Shown here: positions 1 through 4,969 of the stretch, piece after piece
How the letters are laid out: every line of letters begins with the position of its first letter
How positions within the stretch are numbered: position 1 is the stretch's first letter
Assembly: GCA_003158895.1 (NCBI GenBank)
Contig: PMLO01000098.1
Span: 1 to 7,314, forward strand
DNA: 7,314 bases
From: Propionibacteriaceae bacterium
GTDB taxonomy: Bacteria > Actinomycetota > Actinomycetes > Propionibacteriales > Propionibacteriaceae
Direction of reading: 5' to 3'
Position numbers and translations under genes: made by a program
Notes under the pieces: model-generated
Seen by the model: the letters and a program-made list of their open reading frames with translations, nothing else
What the model was told of the DNA's origin: nothing
Databases searched by the model: none

Positions 1-237
1 TACCTCGGTACCGTCGTCAAGCTCACCGCGTTCGGCGCGTTCATCTCCTTGCTCCCGGGCAAGGACGGCCTGCTCCACATCTCGAAGCTCCGGCCGCTCG
101 CCGGTGGCGCTCGCGTGGAGAACGTCGAGGACGTGCTCTCGGTCGGCCAGAAGCTCCAGGTCGAGATCTCCGAGATCGACGATCGCGGCAAGCTCTCGCT
201 CATCCCTGTGGTCGAGGAGACCGCCGCAGCGGAGTAA
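1..237 (+). CDS. pnp: Polynucleotide phosphorylase, C-terminal end (S1 domain), partial
   Basis: This is the last 78 codons of a gene that begins before the window. The frame is open from base 1 and ends at TAA 235-237. The visible protein starts YLGTVVKLTAFGAF and continues with LLPGKDGLLHISKL, then VEDVLSVGQ and IDDRGKLSLIPV. This is the S1 RNA-binding domain that closes bacterial PNPase after its two RNase PH domains and KH domain, and the wording closely matches actinobacterial PNPase. A short acidic tail (VEETAAAE) ends it. PNPase is a cytoplasmic 3'-to-5' phosphorolytic exoribonuclease and polymerase. The S1 domain helps bind the RNA substrate. The catalytic domains are outside the window, so their integrity cannot be judged. 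RNase J is encoded further on in the same window, so two RNA-decay enzymes lie close together. Other S1 proteins such as RpsA are unlikely, because only a single terminal S1 copy with this tail is seen. Confidence 0.95.
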   Translation, partial: YLGTVVKLTAFGAFISLLPGKDGLLHISKLRPLAGGARVENVEDVLSVGQKLQVEISEIDDRGKLSLIPVVEETAAAE

Positions 238-289
238 GTAGGATCCTGCGGCCGGGACGTTCGTCCTGACCGCGGGCAAGACCCTCGAT

Positions 290-321
290 GACGAGCCGTC
301 CGGACTTCCGGGCGGCTCGTC
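290..321 (+). terminator. Hairpin terminator after pnp
   Basis: A 14-bp stem (290-303 with 308-321) closes on the 4-base loop ACTT. All pairs are Watson-Crick except one G-U pair. It lies about 50 bases after the pnp stop and about 100 bases before dapB. No U-run follows, which is common for GC-rich actinobacterial terminators. It probably separates the pnp transcript from dapB. Confidence 0.65.
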
Positions 322-356
322 CTCGTACCGGCTCGCGACGGCACAACGCGGCCGGT

Positions 357-392
357 CAGGACCTGTCCTGGATGGGACGGGTCTTCTACGCT
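357..392 (+). promoter_or_regulatory. Possible dapB promoter with overlapping palindrome
   Basis: A -10-like hexamer TACGCT lies at 387-392, 29 bases before the dapB ATG. A weak -35-like TGTCCT lies at 364-369, giving a 17-base spacer. The -35 match to TTGACA is poor. The -35 element falls inside a 14-base inverted repeat, CAGGACCTGTCCTG (357-370: two 6-base arms around CT), which could be a repressor site or chance. This is a tentative call from spacing and position only. Confidence 0.3.
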
Positions 393-421
393 GTGCAGGG
401 ATCAACTATCGGGAGGGTCGC

Positions 422-1162
422 ATGCGCGTCGCAGTGTTCGGAGTCAACGGTCGGATGGGTGGAGAGGTATGCCGCGCTGTCACCACGAGCCCGGACCTCG
501 ATCTGGTCGCCGGTCTCGATGTAGGCGACAACCGCAACGACGCGCGTCGCGCCCAGGTCGTCGTCGACTTCACCCATCCCGACGCTGTCATGGACAACGT
601 CAAGTGGTGCATCGAGAACGGGCTTCACATGGTGGTCGGCACGACCGGCTTCACCGACGAGCGGTACGACCAGATCCGTACCTGGCTTGGCGACAAGCCG
701 ACGGTCGGCATTCTGGCCGCCGCGAACTTCTCGATCGGGGCCGTGCTGATGATGCACTTCGCCTCCATTGCGGCCGCGCACTACGAGAGCGTTGAGATCA
801 TCGAGCTGCACCATCCGACGAAGGCGGACGCCCCGAGCGGCACGGCCGTCGCGACAGCCCACCTCATCGCCGCCTCGCGTGAGAAGGCCGGGCTGGGGGA
901 GGTGCCCGACGCCACCGTGCAGGAGCTGCCAGGAGCGCGCGGAGCGGTCATCGACGGCATCCACGTCCACGGCGTACGGCTCGGCGGCCTGCTGGCCCAC
1001 CAGGAGGTGCTGTTCGGCTCGACGGGGGAGACCCTGACGATCCGCCACGACTCGATGGACCGTGCGTCGTTCATGCCCGGTGTCGTGAGCGCGCTCCGGT
1101 GGATCCCGTCGCACCCTGGGCTGACGATCGGCATCGGCCCGCTGCTCGGGCTGGAGGGCTGA
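422..1162 (+). CDS. dapB: 4-hydroxy-tetrahydrodipicolinate reductase
   Basis: DapB is the cytoplasmic NAD(P)H-dependent reductase of the diaminopimelate/lysine pathway. It converts the DapA product 4-hydroxy-tetrahydrodipicolinate to tetrahydrodipicolinate, which feeds lysine and peptidoglycan. The 246-residue protein has the usual length for the actinobacterial form. The N-terminal Rossmann fold begins MRVAVFGVNGRMG, with the nucleotide-binding GxxGRMG at residues 7-13 and GTTG at 73-76. The catalytic signature ELHHPTKADAPSGTA spans 128-142, with H130/H131 and K134 as active-site residues and SGT 139-141 contacting substrate. RLGGLLAHQEVLFG (186-199) is also family-typical. The ATG at 422 is set by the ribosome-binding site GGGAGG (411-416, 5 bases away) and by the fold starting directly at residue 1. 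The next gene starts 4 bases after the stop, so the two are probably co-transcribed. The gene looks intact. No dapA lies beside it in this window. Confidence 0.98.
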   Translation: MRVAVFGVNGRMGGEVCRAVTTSPDLDLVAGLDVGDNRNDARRAQVVVDFTHPDAVMDNVKWCIENGLHMVVGTTGFTDERYDQIRTWLGDKPTVGILAAANFSIGAVLMMHFASIAAAHYESVEIIELHHPTKADAPSGTAVATAHLIAASREKAGLGEVPDATVQELPGARGAVIDGIHVHGVRLGGLLAHQEVLFGSTGETLTIRHDSMDRASFMPGVVSALRWIPSHPGLTIGIGPLLGLEG

Positions 1163-1166
1163 GCTC

Positions 1167-1871
1167 TTGGCGGACGGCCGCAGACGTACCCGCAGGGCAC
1201 TCATCGCCCTCGCGGTCGTCGGCGCGCTCTTGGCCGTGCTCCTCGGCGTCGGTAACACGACCGGTCGCCAGTACGTCGAGAACAAGGCGGCGCAGGCCAT
1301 CCTGCAGCGGTCGGGGCTGGTTTCCAGCGTCAGCATCACCGACGACCTGTTCGTCGTGTCGCTGCTGCGGCAGCACTTCGACAACGTGGATGTGGACTTC
1401 CCCGCCCTGCCGATCAGCGCGCGCAGCCGGTCGCTGACGCCGAAGGTGAGCGTGAACCTCACCGACGTCGTGGCTACCGACAACTTCTCCAGGCTCGTGG
1501 CAGGCAAGGCGACAGCAGTCGCCTCGCTGACGTGGAGCCAGGTCTCGACGCTGGCGGGCTACTCGGTCTCGCCGGACGGTACGGGGATCGTCGTCGTCGT
1601 GACGTACGACCTGTACGGGATCAAGGTCACCGGCACCGTCACCGCGACACCGACCATCACAGCCGGCCAGCTGGTCCTCGCGAACACCACGCTCAAGGTG
1701 GCCGGTGTCGACGTGCCGAACGCCATCACCGCGTACCTCCTCGCCGAAGTGACGGCACCGGTCGACCTGGGGTTGCCGAAACCGTTCGTGGCCACGTCGC
1801 TGGCCGTGACCCGGGACGCGCTGACGATCACCGCTGTCGGCACCGACGTGGACGCCACGGCCCTCGGCTGA
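1167..1871 (+). CDS. DUF2993 / LmeA-like exported phospholipid-binding protein
   Basis: The 234-residue protein has a positively charged N-terminus (RRRTRR, residues 5-10) and then a hydrophobic segment at about 11-29, so it should be exported or anchored with the rest outside the membrane. The mature part has the DUF2993 pattern. It opens with NKAAQAILQRSGLVSSVSI (39-57) and has alternating strands LRQHFDNVDVDFPAL (67-81) and SVNLTDVVATDNFSRL (95-110). It ends in strand-rich repeats with VDVPNAITAYLL (181-192). LmeA of mycobacteria, the best known member, is a periplasmic phosphatidylinositol-binding protein needed for lipomannan elongation. Carrying that role over to this protein is inference. 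The start is TTG at 1167, chosen for GGAGGG at 1153-1158 (8 bases away), inside the end of dapB. The 4-base gap to dapB implies an operon. No lipobox cysteine is seen, so it is not an obvious lipoprotein. Confidence 0.85.
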   Translation: MADGRRRTRRALIALAVVGALLAVLLGVGNTTGRQYVENKAAQAILQRSGLVSSVSITDDLFVVSLLRQHFDNVDVDFPALPISARSRSLTPKVSVNLTDVVATDNFSRLVAGKATAVASLTWSQVSTLAGYSVSPDGTGIVVVVTYDLYGIKVTGTVTATPTITAGQLVLANTTLKVAGVDVPNAITAYLLAEVTAPVDLGLPKPFVATSLAVTRDALTITAVGTDVDATALG

Positions 1872-1890
1872 ATCCGGTCAGGCCGCCGAG
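1863..1890. terminator. Weak hairpin at the convergent gene ends
   Basis: CTCGGC (1863-1868) can pair with GCCGAG (1885-1890). A second short pairing, TGA with TCA, sits inside it across a bulge. The element spans the stop codons of two convergent genes only 6 bases apart, a plausible place for a shared terminator. The stem is short and interrupted and has no U-run, so this is a weak call. Confidence 0.3.
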
Positions 1891-2411
1891 ATGTCGGTGT
1901 GCAGCCGGACGAGCTTGAGCGTGTCGGAAGGCCCTTCCGCGCTCGCATGGACGCCGTCGGGGCCCCAGCCCATGTCCTGCAGCCAGCCGCGAAGGTCGTC
2001 AGCCGTACTGGGCAGCCACCACGTGGCGTGCGTGAAGCCGTCGGCCCGCAGCGTGTCCACCGCGGCCTGGACCAGGCGGCTGCCGTGCCCGTGCGATCGT
2101 GCGGGCGGCGAGACCATGAACTCGATGACCTGACCGTCGCCGGCATCCGCGTCCTCGTCCTCCGACGGGCCGACGGCAACCATGCCGACTACCGTCTCGT
2201 GCTCGGTCGCGACCAGGACTCTGTACGAGGCCAGCGGCGGGCGTGTGATCGACCGGTGCCACACCTCGGCCAGCGAGTCGACATCCGCCTGCTCGTACAG
2301 TCCGTGCAGCGGGTGGGCCGGGTCAGCCATCAGCCCGTACTGGATCGTCGCGATGTCGTACGCCTCACGAGGCAGTGCGAGACGTACGAAGCCGGGTTCG
2401 TGCAGGTTCAC
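1878..2411 (-). CDS. GNAT-family N-acetyltransferase
   Basis: This is a single-domain cytoplasmic protein of the Gcn5-related acetyltransferase superfamily, which moves an acetyl group from acetyl-CoA to an amine. The substrate cannot be read from the sequence. The fold is visible in order: an N-terminal helix (LPREAYDIATIQYGL), a strand YRVLVATEHETVVGMVAVG, then VIEFMVSPPARSHGHGSRLV. The last contains the acetyl-CoA pyrophosphate loop R-S-H-G-H-G (R/QxxGxG/A). After this come ADGFTHATWWLP and a C-terminal GWLQDMGW. An acidic insert (EDEDADAGDGQ) precedes the core strand. The GTG at 2411 (177 residues) is preferred because a -10-like TAGGCT lies 7 bases before it. An ATG at 2444 would add 11 residues but has no ribosome-binding site. 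The gene converges on the DUF2993 gene (6-base gap) and is divergent from rnj. The family call is firm; the start is less so. Confidence 0.85.
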   Translation of the reverse strand: MNLHEPGFVRLALPREAYDIATIQYGLMADPAHPLHGLYEQADVDSLAEVWHRSITRPPLASYRVLVATEHETVVGMVAVGPSEDEDADAGDGQVIEFMVSPPARSHGHGSRLVQAAVDTLRADGFTHATWWLPSTADDLRGWLQDMGWGPDGVHASAEGPSDTLKLVRLHTDISAA

Positions 2412-2418
2412 CGGGCGG

Positions 2419-2424
2419 AGCCTA
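2419..2424 (-). promoter_or_regulatory. -10 element of the GNAT gene (leaderless type)
   Basis: On the minus strand TAGGCT lies exactly 7 bases before the GTG at 2411. This spacing puts the transcription start on or next to the start codon. I see no clear -35. It is about 65 bases from the oppositely directed rnj promoter. Confidence 0.5.
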
Positions 2425-2489
2425 CCCGGTCGGGCCAGTGGCATCGTGGGGCGGGAATCGGGCGGTGTCCTCGTGTCCGTGCGGGCCAC

Positions 2490-2495
2490 TAGGGT
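2490..2495 (+). promoter_or_regulatory. -10 element of rnj (leaderless type)
   Basis: TAGGGT is followed by 6 bases and the GTG at 2502, so the transcript would begin at or beside the start codon. The GGAG at 2497-2500 is only one base from GTG, too close to act as a normal ribosome-binding site, which supports leaderless initiation. No good -35 is visible. Confidence 0.55.
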
Positions 2496-2501
2496 TGGAG
2501 A

Positions 2502-4184
2502 GTGCCTAATGCCGGACTGCGTACCCCCCCAACCCTCGCCCACGACACGCTGCGTGTGATCCCGCTCGGTGGGCTGGGCGACGTGGGTCGGAACATGACG
2601 TGCTTCGAGATCAACGGACAGCTCCTCCTGGTCGACTGCGGCGTGCTCTTCCCCGAGGACGACCACCCTGGCGTCGACCTCATCCTCCCGGGCCTCGATG
2701 CGATCGCGGATCGGCTCGATGACGTCGTCGCCCTGGTCCTGACCCACGGTCACGAGGACCACATCGGCGCCGTCCCGTACCTGCTGCGCCAGCGGGAGTC
2801 GATCCCCATCGTGGGCAGCTCACTGACTCTCGGCTTCCTCAAGGAGAAGATGCGGGAGCATCACCTGCGCAACGTGGAGCTCACCGAAGTGGTCGAGGGC
2901 GACCGGGTCGTGCTCGGTCCGTTCGACGTGGAGTTCCTGGCGGTCAACCATTCGATCCCGGACGCGATGGCGGTGTTCATCCGTACCGCTGCTGGGTCGG
3001 TTCTGCACACGGGCGACTTCAAGATGGACCAGCTGCCGCTGGACGGTCGGATCACCGACCTTCGCGGCTTCGCCCGGCTGGGCACCGAGGGCGTGGACCT
3101 GTTCATGACGGACTCCACGAACGCGGAGAACAGCGGCTTCACGCCGTTCGAGCGCGAGACCGAGCCGGCGCTCGAACGCGTTTTCCAGACCGCGTCCCGC
3201 CGGATCGTCGTCGCGTGCTTCGCCTCGCACGTCCACCGCGTCCAGCAGATCATGGACCTGGCTGTCGCGCACAACCGCAAGGTCTGTTACGTGGGCCGCT
3301 CGATGGTACGGAACATGGGCGTGGCCCGTGACCTCGGTTTCCTCAAGGTACCCGGCGACACACTCGTCGAGCTGGCGGCGACCAAGGATCTTCCCGACGA
3401 CCGCATCGTGATCATCTCCACCGGGTCTCAGGGGGAGCCCCTGTCCGCCCTGGCTCGGATGGCGAACCGAGAGCACCCTCAGGTCGAACTGGGACCTGGC
3501 GACACCGTCCTGCTCGCGTCGTCGCTCATCCCCGGCAATGAGAACTCGGTCTACCGCGTCATCAACGGCCTGTCCCGGATCGGTACGCGCGTCGTCCACA
3601 AGGGCAACGCGCTCGTCCACGTCTCGGGTCACGCGAGCGCGGGGGAGCTGCTCTACTGCTACAACGTCGTCAAGCCGCGCAACGTCATACCGATCCACGG
3701 GGAGATGCGCCACCTCATCGCGAACGCGAACCTCGCCGTCGCGACCGGCATGTCGCGGGACAGGGTCATCGTCGCCGAGGACGGGGACGTGGTCGATCTC
3801 GCCAACGGGGAGGCCCGAATCGTCGGTCGGATCGACGCGGGCTACATCCTCGTCGACGGGGCGAGCGTGGGCGGGCTCTCCGAGGAGGCGCTGGCCGATC
3901 GCAAGGTCCTCGGTTCCGAGGGCTTCATCTCGATCGTCGCCGTCATCAACCTGCACGCGAAGCGGCTCGTCTCCCTCGACATCCATGCCCGTGGTTTCGT
4001 GGAGGATGACAACGTCTTCGACGATGTACGCCAGCAGCTGATCGATGAGCTGCGCGCGGCGCTCGTGGACGGGGTCGACGACCAGCACCGGCTCCAGCAG
4101 CTCATGCGCCGTACGATCGGCCGCTGGGTGTCCGGTACGCATCGCCGTCGGCCCATGATCGTCCCGGTCGTCGTCGCCACCTGA
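2502..4184 (+). CDS. rnj: Ribonuclease J (beta-CASP metallo-beta-lactamase RNase)
   Basis: RNase J is a cytoplasmic zinc-dependent ribonuclease with endonuclease and 5'-to-3' exonuclease activity, acting in mRNA decay and rRNA maturation. The 560-residue length matches actinobacterial RNase J. The metallo-beta-lactamase domain begins near residue 17 (LRVIPLGGLGDVGRNM). Metal ligands are the HxHxDH motif THGHEDHIGA (H82, H84, D86, H87), H150 in AVNHSIPDA and D172 in LHTGDFK. The beta-CASP insert follows (TDSTNAEN 203-210; FASHVHRVQQI 240-250; STGSQGEPLSALAR 306-319). The chain then returns to the lactamase fold with VHVSGHAS (372-379) and VIPIHGEMRHL (395-405, H399). The C-terminal domain (about 455-560) ends in RRTIGRWV. 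All key residues are present. The GTG at 2502 is chosen for the -10 hexamer just upstream; the conserved fold starts about 16 residues later. A run of seven C (2524-2530) lies at codons 8-10. rpmB follows 93 bases after the stop. Confidence 0.98.
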   Translation: MPNAGLRTPPTLAHDTLRVIPLGGLGDVGRNMTCFEINGQLLLVDCGVLFPEDDHPGVDLILPGLDAIADRLDDVVALVLTHGHEDHIGAVPYLLRQRESIPIVGSSLTLGFLKEKMREHHLRNVELTEVVEGDRVVLGPFDVEFLAVNHSIPDAMAVFIRTAAGSVLHTGDFKMDQLPLDGRITDLRGFARLGTEGVDLFMTDSTNAENSGFTPFERETEPALERVFQTASRRIVVACFASHVHRVQQIMDLAVAHNRKVCYVGRSMVRNMGVARDLGFLKVPGDTLVELAATKDLPDDRIVIISTGSQGEPLSALARMANREHPQVELGPGDTVLLASSLIPGNENSVYRVINGLSRIGTRVVHKGNALVHVSGHASAGELLYCYNVVKPRNVIPIHGEMRHLIANANLAVATGMSRDRVIVAEDGDVVDLANGEARIVGRIDAGYILVDGASVGGLSEEALADRKVLGSEGFISIVAVINLHAKRLVSLDIHARGFVEDDNVFDDVRQQLIDELRAALVDGVDDQHRLQQLMRRTIGRWVSGTHRRRPMIVPVVVAT

Positions 4185-4189
4185 GCCGA

Positions 4190-4219
4190 TTCGCACGCGC
4201 GGTGCCCGTACGTTATTCT
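4190..4219 (+). promoter_or_regulatory. Probable rpmB promoter
   Basis: TATTCT at 4214-4219 is the most AT-rich hexamer in the rnj-rpmB gap and a good -10 candidate. TTCGCA at 4190-4195 could be the -35, with an 18-base spacer. Transcription would start near 4226 and give a leader of about 50 bases before rpmB. Confidence 0.5.
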
Positions 4220-4230
4220 GTCCAGGTTGC

Positions 4231-4270
4231 GTGGGCGCCGGACGGTGCCCGTTTCCCACAGTTCGAGGAG
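4231..4270 (+). promoter_or_regulatory. Structured rpmB leader and ribosome-binding site
   Basis: The leader holds a 7-bp hairpin: 4233-4239 pairs with 4244-4250, loop GGAC, one G-U pair. An alternative pairing of GTGGG (4231-4235) with CCCAC (4255-4259) shares its 5' arm. Directly after it is a strong ribosome-binding site, GAGGAG (4265-4270), 7 bases before the ATG. Control of L28 translation by this structure is only a possibility. Confidence 0.4.
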
Positions 4271-4277
4271 TTGCCCC

Positions 4278-4463
4278 ATGGCCGCCGTGTGCGACATCTG
4301 CGCCAAGCGCCCCGGTTTCGGCCACAACGTGCCGTGGTCGAAGAAGAAGACGAACCGCCAGTGGAGCCCGAACATCCAGCGCGTCCGCGCCGTGGTGAAC
4401 GGCACCCCGAAGCGTCTCAACGTGTGCACCGGCTGCCTGAAGTCCGGCAAGGTCACCCGCTGA
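4278..4463 (+). CDS. rpmB: 50S ribosomal protein L28 (bL28), zinc-binding form
   Basis: The 61-residue protein MAAVCDICAKRPGFGHNVPW... is bL28 of the large ribosomal subunit. It carries the family pattern SKKKTNRQWSPNIQRVRAVV (21-40) and the closing KRLNVCTGCLKSGKVTR. Two CxxC pairs (C5/C8 and C50/C53) form the zinc ribbon of the C+ type. In actinobacteria, cysteine-free paralogues replace C+ proteins under zinc limitation; this copy is the zinc-containing one. The start is ATG 4278, fixed by GAGGAG at 4265-4270 and by alignment to the usual MAAVCD start. A longer in-frame reading from 4227 is leader sequence. It has its own likely promoter and a very strong terminator, so it may form a single-gene transcript, with some input from rnj. 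From memory, rpmB in this phylum is often near recG; neither recG nor another ribosomal protein gene is visible here. Confidence 0.98.
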   Translation: MAAVCDICAKRPGFGHNVPWSKKKTNRQWSPNIQRVRAVVNGTPKRLNVCTGCLKSGKVTR

Positions 4464-4474
4464 CCCGAGTCATC

Positions 4475-4510
4475 CAGAAAGAGCCCGCCGATACCGGCGG
4501 GCTCTTTCTG
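4475..4510. terminator. Perfect 16-bp bidirectional terminator after rpmB
   Basis: CAGAAAGAGCCCGCCG (4475-4490), loop ATAC, then its exact complement (4495-4510). The stem is GC-rich next to the loop and carries AAAGA/TCTTT at the outer end, so each strand yields a GC stem leading into a U-containing tract. It starts 11 bases after the rpmB stop and could also stop transcription arriving from the minus-strand small gene. Confidence 0.9.
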
Positions 4511-4577
4511 CGTTCAGGCTTGTGAACGCGCAGGCGCACGACAGGATCCCCGCGCGGACAGCAGGTGGGTGCGCGGC

Positions 4578-4778
4578 TCAGGATGCGACAGCGCGGCGGG
4601 GGACAGTGAGCTCCTGCAGGCGCAGCTCACCGGACAGCACGTCATCGAGGTCCTGCCGCAGCAGCTCGTCCTCGGCGGCGGCTCGCGCCGCCTTGAGCAC
4701 AGCACGTACACGTCGTTCGGCTGACGTGCCCAACACTTCGGGTGTTACCCGTACGGTCTTGCTCGCTCTCGCGGACAT
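4578..4778 (-). CDS. Small hypothetical protein (66 aa)
   Basis: I do not recognise this protein. It begins MSARASKTVRVTPEVLG, has an alanine/arginine-rich predicted helix (ERRVRAVLKAARAAAEDELLRQ), then DLDDVLSGELRLQEL and a basic tail. It is soluble and mostly helical. The basic N-terminal strand followed by helices faintly recalls small ribbon-helix-helix DNA-binding proteins, but no diagnostic motif is present. About three quarters of codons end in G or C, lower than in the neighbouring genes. A GGATGG six bases before the ATG is a possible but imperfect ribosome-binding site. Support comes from its position in an otherwise empty gap of about 460 bases, its orientation toward the bidirectional terminator, and a more protein-like composition than the overlapping frames. 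It could still be a chance frame. Confidence 0.45.
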   Translation of the reverse strand: MSARASKTVRVTPEVLGTSAERRVRAVLKAARAAAEDELLRQDLDDVLSGELRLQELTVPRRAVAS

Positions 4779-4969
4779 GACTCACCATCCGATGCTCGTC
4801 GACCCGAAGGTCGGTGGATCCGGTTTCCCGGGGGGAAGCTCCACACGGTGTCGCCACCGCTTGCGCTCGACAGTAGCGGCGCCCGGGCCACAAGCGTTTG
4901 ACGACACGGCGGACACGCGGGCGCGACGCTCACAATCGACTGTCCGAGGCCGCGTCTAGTGTTCCGAGC
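4779..4969. other. Intergenic region between the small minus-strand gene and the ATPase
   Basis: No convincing gene is seen in these 191 bases. They hold a small hairpin, CGACC-CGAA-GGTCG (4800-4813), an imperfect TTCCC/GGGAA inverted repeat around a run of six G (4825-4837), and the ATPase -10 element near the right end. Both divergent starts must be promoted from here. No clear promoter for the minus-strand gene is visible. Confidence 0.5.
4957..4962 (+). promoter_or_regulatory. -10 element of the ATPase gene (leaderless type)
   Basis: TAGTGT is followed by 7 bases and the GTG at 4970. A TCGACT at 4936-4941 resembles a -35, but the spacer is only 15 bases. There is no ribosome-binding site before the GTG, in keeping with a leaderless message. 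Confidence 0.5.

Noticed and set aside
386..1507. Long minus-strand open frame (373 codons) over dapB
   Set aside because: It is antisense to the well-supported dapB and DUF2993 genes. Its translation is rich in Arg, Asp and Val with no recognisable domain, as expected of a GC-rich shadow frame.
2412..2444. ATG start 11 codons further upstream for the GNAT gene
   Set aside because: There is no ribosome-binding site before it. The TAGGCT hexamer lies between it and the GTG with exact leaderless spacing. It is kept as the second choice.
2820..4325. Minus-strand open frame of 501 codons over rnj and rpmB
   Set aside because: It is opposite a complete RNase J gene and part of L28. The protein is low in hydrophobic core residues and full of Arg/Asp/Val, typical of a shadow.
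4642..4893. Minus-strand 83-codon frame overlapping the small hypothetical gene
   Set aside because: Its product is rich in Cys, Arg and Gly with no pattern, and it overlaps the more protein-like 66-codon frame.
4898..4969. Upstream TTG start for the ATPase (24 extra codons)
   Set aside because: It has no ribosome-binding site, the extra residues are not domain-like, and the -10 hexamer at 4957-4962 would lie inside the coding region.
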